Of a DNA stretch of 64,000 bases, positions 12,665-23,095 are shown piece by piece. A program made the translations under genes and the position numbers. The stretch's first letter is position 1; every line of letters starts with the position of its first letter. The notes under the pieces are model-generated. The model was not told the origin of the DNA, did not search any database, and saw only the letters and a program-made list of their open reading frames with translations. Origin of the DNA: Entonaema liquescens (taxonomy: Eukaryota; Ascomycota; Sordariomycetes; Xylariales; Xylariaceae); assembly GCA_902805475.1 (NCBI GenBank), contig CADCSX010000009.1, positions 124,001 to 188,000 on the forward strand, written 5' to 3'.

Positions 12665-14206
12665 ACTATTTCTATATCGTTCCAGGAAGCATGTATATCA
12701 AGAAACTTGTTGCGATAGCATGAGACAAGCCGTAGGTCCGATGTCAGAAATGGGCCGAGCGATGTAGGTCGAGGAAAACGAAATTATGAAAACCAAAGTC
12801 TAGAGTCTCGAGTCTGGAGGCGAAGCCGAAGTCGAAGTTTAAGACGTAAATGAGAACAGGAGGGTCGGAGAATGCCTAGATGGGCAAAGGAGGCGAGGAG
12901 AGGAAAGGGAGGCAAATAGAAACACGGGCGCCTAGATCGTGGTAACTGCGTATCTTCTCTAATAGAAAGGATTACCGAAATGGTGGCCGTGGTATGGTAA
13001 ATCTATTTTACCCTATTGTCGTTAGGGGAATTTCTCGAGAATGGAGACGTCTGAAGGCGTGGGCGTGGGTGCAGGCGTGGGCATAGGCCTAGGCGTAGAC
13101 GTGAGTGATGTTATTATTGCAAGCGTATCTTAAACGCGAGTGTCGATGCAAGTGTGCGTGTGCGCGAATGAGTATATGTTATGTGTGTATGTTCGACGAA
13201 TTTGGGTGGATGAAAGGTTTTCGAATTGTAAAGTGGATTGTAAAGATTGTAAGTAATGGTAGTGGCAGTAGCAGTAGCAGTGGTAACGGGTAATGGGTAA
13301 TGGTAATGGCAACATTCAAGGAGGGGAGGCGTCGGACTGGTGCTGTCAAACAGTTGGTGCCAGCAACCGGCCCCAGTATTATTCACAGAAGGTACATCCA
13401 ACCAAGCTGCGGCACGCTAGACGCTGCATGTACCTTCACTACCCACATATGTATCTACCAAAACGCGCCTCTTTCGGCTGACCACAGTTGTCCCCAGACC
13501 CACAGGCAAAAATCAGCAGCCGAAGGCAGTAAACGGCAAGAAAAGACTTAAGAATGACTTGATTACCTAACCCCATCTAGGTAAAGCCTCGTCAATTATC
13601 CACCATACCTAAGTACCTACCTACATAGATACATGACATAAGCATGAGGTAGAATACAGATGTGTAGGTAATGATAATAACAGGCTACTCGTTAAAAATA
13701 CTGTTAATTATACCTAGGTAGGCGCGTCGCACGCTAGGTCAACCCTGAGAATATACACGTTATGGTACCTATGTAGTGACGACCTGCACTATTAAACTCC
13801 ACAACCAGTCAAAAAGTACCACCTGGTTTTCCATTCCTGGGGGAAGCACCTTACAAAAGTTCAGATGATCCCGATTTTCATACGCAAACCGCTAGGATAG
13901 TTACTTACATAGGTACCTAAGTAAGTATTAGGTATTTTCTTCTTTCCACGGGGCCCGAGTGGCTGACTTCGTGACCATCACGCATAGGTACCTACCATAT
14001 ACACGTATATCTATGTACATAGGTACTTAATAGTGCATGCATGCCCGGTACAATACTGAGGTACCTAGAACTACCTGAGGTAGAGGAATTCTTTACCTAT
14101 TTTCATCATTCTTCTCATATTTCTAGTTCTCCTTTTCCCTTAGCCCGCACATTTTGCTACATACATACCTAGGTATATGTAGCGTATATACAATCTATCA
14201 TTTATA
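12665..14206. other. Gene-free region upstream of cdc4
   Basis: It contains the cdc4 promoter and probable long leader, simple-sequence patches (GGCGTG-type array near 13055-13105, GGTAATGG/CAGTAG repeats near 13255-13310) and many TAGGTACCTA-family palindromes between about 13590 and 14100. No gene or RNA was recognised. ORFs over 13100-13400 are translations of the simple repeats. Confidence 0.5.
13055..13105. repeat. Degenerate GGCGTG tandem array
   Basis: Six-base units GGCGTG, GGTGCA, GGCATA, GGCCTA and GGCGTA follow one another for about 50 bases. The array lies roughly 400 bases upstream of the cdc4 start; on the cdc4 strand it reads CACGCC. It could bind C2H2 zinc-finger regulators or be a neutral microsatellite. 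Confidence 0.6.
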
Positions 14207-14571
14207 CAGTAAAACCTTGACATAACGAATTGCAAAAAACAGAGGATCAAGTTCGTTATAGCCCGAATTCGTAATGTAGTAAAAAGATACATCCAAAAAG
14301 TACTTCCTAAAATGGTAAAGCGTTTGGCCTAAGCTTTTAAATTCGTATATTTTAACCGAATTCCTACTGAAAATAATATTATATTAAGCCTAAAACGGCT
14401 TAACTTACCTTTTTCCATAACGAAATTGGTAGTGATTAAGCCTAGAACCTAACGAAATTCGCTATATAAAAAAATTCGTTAAACCATATACAAAATTCGG
14501 TTATTAGCCATTCAAATTTGTTATAGCCCGAATTCGTTATATATTAGATTCGTTATGTCAAGGTTTTACTG
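14207..14571. mobile_element. MITE of the Tc1/mariner-pogo type, 365 bp
   Basis: The element starts with CAGTAAAACCTTGACATAAC and ends with its exact reverse complement. The perfect terminal inverted repeats are 24 bp, flanked on both sides by TA, the target duplication of Tc1/mariner elements. Inside, GTTATAGCCCGAATTCGT occurs near both ends (about 14255-14272 and 14520-14537) in direct orientation, with further ATTCGTTA/TAACGAAT pieces between. It has no coding capacity. The CAGTAAAACC end closely resembles pogo-like MITEs such as plant Emigrant. It would need a transposase encoded elsewhere. Confidence 0.88.
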
Positions 14572-16065
14572 TAATAACTAGAATACATATCATACATCTC
14601 CCTCGAATATGCATCTCCAAGGTTGCCTCCGTACTGTGTAATTTAACGTAATTCATTTTGGAAGGGATAGATGTCTGAGAAGTATCTAAGGATTGTCTAT
14701 TCGTAGATGCATGCCAGCGTCGTCCTTTGTAGGAGAAACCCGACCACGCTTAAGGCGCGGTGCATGCTTACCTAGTTGAGAAACACGACCTCGTTATTTT
14801 GCGAATGACGAGATGCTCTCAACGCGTCTTACACACGTCCAGGTATATCTCCAAGCCGACCAAAATTTAAATTCTAAACTGTCCTGGCAAGGCGTGGCAT
14901 AAAAACACGGGGATTTCTCCCAAGGCAAGGTAGCCTGTTCATGCAAGTCCGAAGAAACATGTTTCGCTCATCACCACTTAGTACAGCGGACGGGCCGACC
15001 ACCACGGTACCCGTTGAGAACCCCTCGTTCTAGCCGTGCGTGGAAGGATGTTCCGCCAATCAAGAAGAAACTTCAGACCTAGTCAACATATTAATGCATC
15101 GTGTGCATTGGGGGGCCGTTTGAGAAAGGGGTCGTGTTGGAGAAGATGGGGGAACGTCAACTACGAATGTTTAAGGGGTAGCTACAACAGTTGCAATCAC
15201 TTTTTTTGCAAGCCTGCATGCGCTGAGATGTTTATCGCCCAATTGTGCTTAGGGATGAATTACTCCCTATTTTCTTCTCATGTAACGTGAGATGAGTTTT
15301 AGATGTCCCCGAGATATGATGTTCTAGATAACTAATACCTAGCTCACTTATTAGAAAAGTTGCCTTGGGGAATATCTAACTCCCTGAAGACATTACGATA
15401 ATAGAATTGGATGGTTGGGATATGTAAGTATACGAGAAGCTATGGGATTGCTCATTCGCGCAAGACACTATAAATAAAAGAGCCCGCCTCAGCCGCACAT
15501 ATGAATGTGGTCAACTCTTTGCGAAGCTTGGCCCCGAAAGAAAATATATCTACTATTAGGATGTAGGTAAGCCTAAGGCCAGTTCATTGATTTGGCAATG
15601 CCTCTAATTCGATAGTTCTGGAGGGGGGAGCTGATATTGTAGTATAAGGCGTCTTAGCACAGTTCATAGAATAGACTATCATAACCATCATATACTTCAT
15701 ACGATAGCAAAAGACTAGATTATGTGGCTTAGTATCTCTCATAGCCTTCCTCCTACACGTAAGCTCTGGCAAAGGTAACGCCAAGACGATAGTCCGAGAG
15801 CGGCTGCTGCGGACTCCCATCTAGCGTAGTTCAGCTGAACATATTTCAAGTCGCACCATTTATAAATGGAAAAAACGTATGTCTTGTATTCATTCGTCAC
15901 GTAGACCCCCCCTTTACAACTTGCCAACCTTCTATCCCGAGTGGACGCCGTACGGTTCAAAAGGAGGCAACATAGGCGTATTCTCCACTATTATATACTG
16001 TGTAATGTAAGTGTCGAGATGGTACTCTAGTTGAGACGTCTGGGTAAAGGAATTGGCAACGGTAT
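14572..16065. other. Gene-free region
   Basis: About 1.5 kb between the MITE and the next plus-strand gene. ORFs at 15036-15290 and 15584-15960 have no recognisable features. The last few hundred bases would be the promoter of the gene at 16066. Confidence 0.5.
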
Positions 16066-18922
16066 ATGAATAAAGGCGATTTCATCGATATGTCTACCTC
16101 TCATGGATCATATCGTCCGCCGCTCCCGCCTCGGAAGCCCAAGCCCGATGGGTATAATAATCCTTCTCTGGGATATCCGAACGGGGGCTATCCACCACCA
16201 CCCCCTGGACCTCCTCCTCAGAACCCGGCCTATGTACCCGACTCCCGACCCCCGCCGGTTCCTCCGAGACCTCCTGGCTATGAGATCACCGTTCCAAGTA
16301 CCCCTAATAGACAACCCCTTCTAAAATTCTCAATCCCCCCGCCGCCTCCAGGACCCCCTCCAAGCATCGTGAGGGTGGCTTCGGCTAACTCTCTATCATA
16401 CCCCTATCATCCGCATGACCTCAGTGGAAGTTACGATTACTCACGCACGTCATACTCAAATCTCCATAGTCAAGACACTTTGGCTAGCATCCCACCACCT
16501 CCCCCGAACCCACATAGTCAATCTGTCTTACAACAGCCAGCTAGCACTAATATTATACTTCCATCGTCTCCGCCAACTATAACACAACATCCGCCAAGTC
16601 CTGCTCCTCAAGTTCCCGATAAAGGATTTACCAAGATACTACCTCTGGAACATACAACAACCACCAAGATTCCCGATATTCGGCCATTAGAGACTGGCAC
16701 AAGTTTTTCACTGACATCACGCCTCTCTAATACCCCAGAAATATCCCCATTGCCTGGTCAGATCCCGTCACCAGCTACTTCTTCGACGACGTCACCATCA
16801 GAGCACTTGGAAACTCAATTCCAAACCCTGTCCGTGAAAGATCAACCGTCAATTAACTCGCCATCTATTTCGTATCATACCCCTCAGTACTCGCAGTCAA
16901 CTCCGGAGCCCTATTCCGGTACTCCCGCGCCTCTTCCCCTCAATCCCTGTGTGTCTAGGCTGGATGACCCTATCTATGAGTTACCAACAGAGAATGAACT
17001 TAAAAGCAAGCCTGATATACCTTCTGCGGGAGGGTTACCAGCTCTTACGCCACCTGCCGTAACTTCTTGCATTGACGATCCGATCACGTTTACGACAGAC
17101 TGGTACTGGCACCCCGACGCACCTGAATTTTTTATATGTTCCCGCTGTTATGTCGACCACATCCATAGAACTAGGCTTTGGAGCCTTTTCCGGAAGGAGA
17201 GATTCAGTGATGGTAAACCACGGATTTGCCGGTTTAGCAAGCCGAGAATGCGAGATCACCTACTAAAAGACGCTATCGCAACGGGTTCCTTGGAGCCGGC
17301 ATTGGCTTGGATGCGCTCCCGATCACGAATACCCGATTGCAAAGGGATAGAGGGTGTTAAAGGGAACGTCGGTATCAAGTGGTACAGAACAAAATTAAAC
17401 GATATTCCAGGCTTTGTGTCTTGTCAGGCCTGTTATGAAGACCGCATCTTGACCAACCATTTCTTCGTGAACTTCGAGCCGACACAACCACAGCCAGCAG
17501 AGGATACTGTATGTAAACCTGAAATGTTACTCCTTCGTCATTTAGGTCACTCCATGTCTCAAAAATGCCCATTTTTTTTCTTGTTGAGCTTACCGAACAG
17601 TTATTGCACCTAAGACATCCTTGCCCCTTGAATTTCTTGAAAAGAACATAAATAATTGACTCTTATTGTTGTAGTGGAGCTGCGACATAGCCGTGCCCTT
17701 TATTGAGAAGGAATACGAAGCCAGAGGTAGAGCTAACGATTGGGCTGGATTCGTAAGTGAGACGAAGGCGCGGTTGTCCATAAAGCCTTGCCCGCGACGC
17801 AACGAAGAATCGGCGTATGGTAGGAAATGGTTCGTGCCTAAGCGTGGTCTCGAAGGGTTGGTGTTTTGTTCGGGATGTTATTGCGACCAGGTGATCCATA
17901 CCGGCGAGGAGGACCAGTGGGAGGTGGAAGAGAAATTCACAAAGGCGTACGACACCAAAGTCCGGTGCAGTATGGGAGTCTTCAGCGTTAGAATGGCGAT
18001 GGCTCGCGCTCACGACACCAATGACTTCCAAGCATTCTGGAGATCCGTACATAAGCTGGCCAACGAGAAAGCGTGCGATGACGACGGTATCGAAGATGGT
18101 GTCTGGTACACGCTGCCTTCTGATCCGCCTAACTTCGGCATCTGCGCCGGCTGTTATGTGGCTATCGCAGAACCCCTCGATATTTCACGATTCTTTGTAC
18201 CAAAGCGCGACACACAACCGGTCCGGACGAGATGGCGATGCTGTTTCAGTCTCGCGCATCCTCGGTTCCGACAATTTATGCCACGGCTCCTAGAAATGTA
18301 TCATACGCATGATGCGACCTCATTTGACGAATTTGCGTCAGTCTATTCGTCTGTGCCGGTGTGCCCACGCGATGAGGATGCGCAGAATAAGCATTGGTAC
18401 GGATGGATGGACTGCACGATCTGTCCAGAGTGTTATCACGACTTTGCTGCGCGAAGTCCCCTTGCAGCAAAGATGGATCTCAAGAACACATTGTTAGAAA
18501 CAAGCACAATGTGCGAGATGTATAGCCCGCGCATGCGCAACCTTTATACAAAATGTAGCGAGGCGTCGTCGTCTGACTTCGGGGAGCTTCTTACGTATTC
18601 GGTGCAGCGACGGCTTGTCTGGATGCAAACGGTTCCACAGATGCGGATGATGCTGTTCCAAGCGAAGATGGCATTGAATCAACAGCGGTTTCTCAATATT
18701 ACGAGCTCACACTATAACCAGGTCGGTATGCTTCAAGAAATCACCTACGGACGTACGCACACATACGGCGCTGCGGGAGTTGGTTACGGGTACGCGAACG
18801 AGAATCTCCTACAGGGCGCCATTTATGGTCAGCAAGCTGCCCAAGTCGGTGCTAGTGTCGCGAGTGGAAGTGCGGTTCTAGTCGTCGGGCAGCTAGAGCA
18901 ACAGTGGAGAGCTGTTGAGTAG
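16066..18922 (+). CDS. Proline-rich protein with five tandem four-cysteine modules
   Basis: Exons 16066-17508 and 17675-18922 flank a 166-nt intron and encode 896 residues; the junction joins EDT to WSCDIAVP. Residues 1-330 are disordered and proline-rich, with SH3-ligand-like PPLPPRKPKP and several PPPPPGPPP runs. From about 335 to 761 there are five repeats of about 93 residues. Each has the form Cys-x(20-28)-Cys-x2-Cys-Tyr-x(27-30)-Cys, with CxxCY at about 358, 453, 546, 638 and 731, an aromatic W[YF] pair before most of them, and a PRxR/VRM-like basic stretch after the last Cys. This looks like a repeated zinc-binding fold (inference). The C-terminus is Gly/Ala/Tyr-rich. I recognise it only as a fungal protein of unknown function. 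Start: first ATG; Met9 is an alternative. Confidence 0.85.
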
Positions 18923-20794
18923 GTAGATTGTGACTTTAACAACATGAGACCTAGATAGATGTGTGATTAGTATAATGTATAGGTAACCAGTAACTGGTAA
19001 TAGGTACATTATAATACCTATCTGGATATACTAACTCGTTACTATATGAATTCATGTCGAATATCAAGCCCCTGGATTATGATGGGATATATGTGCGTAC
19101 ACCTCGCTTTAGTGAATTGCCGGGATATCTCACGAGTAAATTATGACTGGAATAGTACATAATAACAGTTACGGCGGTCCTTCATCCTACCCCTGAGAAC
19201 ATCTCGCCCTGCCACTGGGTATGGCATGGGGCCGAGTGATTGGTTTACTACCTACCTAGGCATTCAGCGGTTTCACCAGATCAATGCTAAGGATGCTAAG
19301 GATGCCAAGTTTACGGGTTCCAGCAAGTTCTAGCAGAACGGGTAAGCGGGCGGATTATTTAGTTGGATTCTTGGCGACCTTATTTAGGGTTGAACCGGAA
19401 TGTTATCATCTACGGCGCTGGGGCTGACGAATCTCGTTTCCGTAAACATGTAATCTACAGTAGGATATTAAGGTTAACTACCTAATATTAAGGTTAACTA
19501 AATCTAATGTACCTCTTTAGATGATCTTGTGGCTGAAGCAATACTGCTGTGCCGCTCGTTCCCTGTGCGTCATGCTTTTGTGCTTTTGCAGGCTGACCTC
19601 TGACTCGCTTCTCTTCCGTTTCATCGGGGTTAATTACAGGACCTTGTCCCTATCCATTTGCCTGGGTTTTGGGTATCGATAGTGTCAGATTCAAGATGAA
19701 TGTGAGATCAGACAGGCTCGTGCAATTGACCGATTCGCTGATGTTCAAGAGTTCCAATTAAAAGAAAAAAGGAAAATAAGAATTTACCCCCGAACATGGA
19801 GCATTGGGTCTAGTCCCTTACAAATTAAGTCTATTTCCCCTTCTAGACCCAAGAGCGTTATCCATTTGAAGAGAAGAGAGACAAGGAAACCCCCGTCTTC
19901 CGGCCATCCGTCCCGTTAAACCTAGGTTTAGCGGCTCCGTTCCTTTGGAATAGTTAATCGCCTAGTCTTGCGAATCGAACGATACGCTAGCGAGCTCTGA
20001 GGTCTCGCTTTTTAACATATTGATGTATTAGAGGGTGGCTATTATTATATTTTTACTTCGTGGCGAAGAGACAGTCCAAGGTGAAGATAACTTGTAAGAG
20101 CTACTAATAGTTATATCCAGCAATACGTAAGTCTATCTTCACGAGTTAGGAGTCCGATATCGTAGGTAGACTAAGAGGTTTAATATCCATCTCTTCACCC
20201 TAAATATCGAGTTGTCTCCTTGGAACCTTTGTTATAGTAGAAAGAGACTAACGTTAAGCTTATTCTTTACAGATCAGCTCGAATCCGAGAACTCGTACGA
20301 GATACACCTATACTTCATATCTGTACCTGTCATCAACCTATTAGCAAGACTCGATTGGATCGCTTATGCTCCTACACACCACCTTTTCAGCCTTTACCGT
20401 GTGGAGTGCATCAAGCATATATTACCTCGGCCTGCGAGGCAAATTAGTCTAGAAGAAGGCGTACGTGGTCAATATTGCTCGCTCCCTAGTCCACAATATA
20501 AAGTCGTCAGGGAGTCAGGGAGTTAAGCAAGTATAAATACGAGTGGTCGACATCACGTATCACACTCCCTATCATATAGTAGTCAACCTGCAAGTGTTAA
20601 TTGGTTCACGTGGGTGTGTTCCAGAGATTCGAGTCAAACTCAGGGTTCTTCCCGGAAACAAGAAGAGCGCCGCACCCGCAACCCCAGGCACGATTGGATA
20701 AAAGAAAGGGGTCCCGCGACTTTCGTCCCACCCATCGCCGATTTAAATTATGCACAAACTAGTCTCACGGCTCCGACAGTATGGTCGATGCACG
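18923..20794. other. Gene-free region, about 1.9 kb
   Basis: No convincing gene. It holds a short tandem duplication near 19465-19500. ORFs at 20212-20526 and 20614-20811 have no family features; the second lies just before the methyltransferase and could include leader sequence. Confidence 0.45.
19465..19500. repeat. Two-copy 20-bp direct repeat
   Basis: ATATTAAGGTTAACTA occurs at 19465-19480 and again at 19485-19500, giving a 20-base period. It is intergenic and its function is unknown. Confidence 0.8.
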
Positions 20795-21732
20795 ATGACA
20801 ACCGAAGATAAAAATGACAAGCATCAACCTGACAGATCATTGGATTATGTCCTAAAGGGAAGGTATATATTGAAGAACTCCCTTCAGATATAGAACCGAT
20901 TAGGAGGCTGCTGGAGAAATATAGTGGCATCCGTACCAAAGAAATCGACGATCATGTCCATGAAATAGTACGTACCGTAACCTACCTACCCTACTGAATA
21001 CTATATTGAAAAATCGACTTATTGTTATAATAGCGGGATCGCCTTTGGGAAATTTATCCCTATATTTGCATCGGTCACTTCCGTTTCCTTTCCTTGAAAT
21101 TCACATCAGATCCTAGGTACCAGGTAGCCTTAAATCGATTACTCGCGCCCAAATCGGAGGCTACATTTCTTGACGTGGGCTGTTGCGTGGGACAAGTTTT
21201 GCGGCAACTTACTTTTGACGGCGTAGACTCATTAAGACTATTTGGTACGGATTTAGAACCACGCTTTCTAGATGCAGGCTACGACCTATTCAAGGACCGG
21301 GGCAAGCTGAATGCTACGTTTGTAGCTGGCGACATGTTAAGCCAGGGTGGACAAAGCGACGAAAGGCTAAAGGTTCTTTACGGCAAAATGAGTATCATCC
21401 ATGCGACTAGCTTTTTCCACCTGTTCACATGGGAAAATCAAGTTCGAGCGGCTACAAAAATGGTTCAATTTCTCAATGCGGACGATCCGGACGTCATGAT
21501 TTTTGGGCGCCAGGTAGGAACGACAACACCAGGCGCCAGGGAGGGGGCTAAAGGATCTAAGAGATTCCTGCATAATGCTGCAAGCTGGCAAGAATTATGG
21601 GATGAGGTCGGCAAGGCAACGGGAACCGCATGGAGAACTGAGGTGAACGACATAGAAGAATCTGACATGCATCCAGACGGCAATACTGACGAGACGCTGC
21701 GGCGCATACGGTTTGGAGTTTTTCGGGCTTGA
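20795..21732 (+). CDS. SAM-dependent methyltransferase (AusD-like), apparent frameshift in exon 1
   Basis: Exon 2 (21034-21732) follows an intron of 66 nt (20968-21033, donor GTACGT). It reads RDRLWEIYPYICIGHFRFLS, then the SAM-binding motif TFLDVGCCVGQVLRQL, GTDLEPRF, and IIHATSFFHLF, ending in FGVFRA. This order and the roughly 290-residue size match the small fungal methyltransferases near AusD, many of which act in meroterpenoid and other secondary metabolite pathways. Exon 1 from ATG at 20795 reads MTTEDKNDKHQPDRSLDYVLKG. The frame then breaks at a TATATAT run (about 20865), and the expected VEELP-type family stretch (IEELPSDIEPIRRLLEKYSG) continues in another frame. Exon 1 is therefore 3n+2 long. 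It is either a pseudogene, a sequence error, or an unseen intron. No other biosynthetic genes are adjacent. Confidence 0.7.
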
Positions 21733-22657
21733 TCATCGAAGTAGGCCGTCTGTGTACTAGATTGATGCATCTTAACTGGCGTTCTGATGGATACCCTTAC
21801 AGGCTACTCGAGGGAACTAGGGCATAAGGATTTGTATTGGAATGGTGATAATGAGGCACGACCTAGCTTTTCCCCGGATCGACTACGTGGTATTATACCT
21901 ACATTTTATATGAAACTTGACATTCTTCATAGCGTTAGTTTTGCAATATATCCAGGTAGTCGGTCCCATTAGTATAGAACTCGTTGTATTGAATATACCA
22001 TAGGCGGTTGTGATATAATATCAATAGTCAGTAGGTACATGTCTATGGTGTGATGACCGAGAGGTAACTTTGCTCGTCATAGTCACCAGTATTAAATCCT
22101 CTGATAGAAGCATCTATATTCTTGACCAGTTTCATGGTCGCTCGCGCTTAAGCAGCTTTCCCTTTCTATTTTATAGGTACCCGCCTTACAACTAAAGCTA
22201 TTAGATAGGTATACACTACTTATACCTACTATCAGCTATATATATTTCAAGATAACTACGCTAGTCGCTTGATGTTAGTTATTTGTTATTTTGTAATACC
22301 GAATTGTAGCAAACACCATGGTTCTATAGGTACACTTACTACGGTTAACTAGGTAGATACTCAGAACAAGGAAAAGAAAGTTTGCCAAACTTAGCAGGTG
22401 GCGGATTTAATATATTACAACTTACGACGTGGGTTCAAGTGTGAGCAGAAAATATATAGGGCTCATTATAGGGACTAGTAATCTCAATTTTTCTCAAGCA
22501 GTTTGGGATTCAACCTATGGTAAAGATGGAGAAGACGAAGTTCTCTAGCTATCGGCCACCGACCCTATCCCACGCACTAATATCGAAGGGGCTACGCACA
22601 TAGTGCGGCGTACAAGTGTATCTAGCAAGCAACACGAAGGTAACATGCAATCTCAGC
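21733..22657. other. Intergenic region
   Basis: Between two genes that converge on it. AT-rich, with TAGGTA-type motifs near 22180-22350. No gene recognised. Confidence 0.5.
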
Positions 22658-23095
22658 CTACATATCATTGGGAAGACTCTGGTAGACAGAGGTCAGGATG
22701 GACATCCACTCCTCCTCTCTAGCCTCTAGATGCTCTCGTAGGGCCACCTGGAAAGGTGTCAGGGTGAACTGTCCTTGCGCGAGCTCGGCCTGTCGCAAAA
22801 CTCTTGCATCCCAATACTGGGAGACATCGAAATAAAGCTTGCGGCACTCCAAGACAAGGCGGAGGCGGCGCACCTGGGTGTGGGTGAGAACACCCTCGCT
22901 GTAGCCGCGGATTCCGACCCATCGAAGTGTGGCCATCTCAAAGTTCTGAACCGACTCAAGGACGGCCAGCTTCCAAGCTACCGGGTCCTGAAGCTGGAGA
23001 GGAAATCTGCCGATGGCGGAACTGGACAATATATGTTAGTGGGTTCCCATAGGAACATCATGGATAGGTGTATAATGTACTTACGTAGCAGACAT
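22658..23095 (-). CDS. Small helical protein of unknown function
   Basis: A long exon (23021-22658) has no ATG at its beginning. An 11-nt first exon (23095-23085, MSAT) fits perfectly through a 63-nt intron with donor GTAAGT and branch CACTAACA, giving 124 residues starting MSATSAIGRFPLQLQDPVAWK. The protein is rich in Arg, Glu and Leu and should be mostly alpha-helical; it has no signal peptide or membrane segment. No family recognised. Near-consensus splice signals and balanced codon use support a real gene. Confidence 0.6.

Noticed and set aside
13114..13401. Overlapping Thr/His/Tyr-rich ORFs on both strands
   Set aside because: They translate simple sequence repeats upstream of cdc4.
19955..20000. 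B-box-like GTTCGATTC on the minus strand, possible tRNA
   Set aside because: No matching A box, no acceptor stem pairing and no cloverleaf could be drawn around it.
20212..20811. ORFs just before the methyltransferase
   Set aside because: No homology-like motifs and no splice path that joins them to the methyltransferase in frame with good signals.
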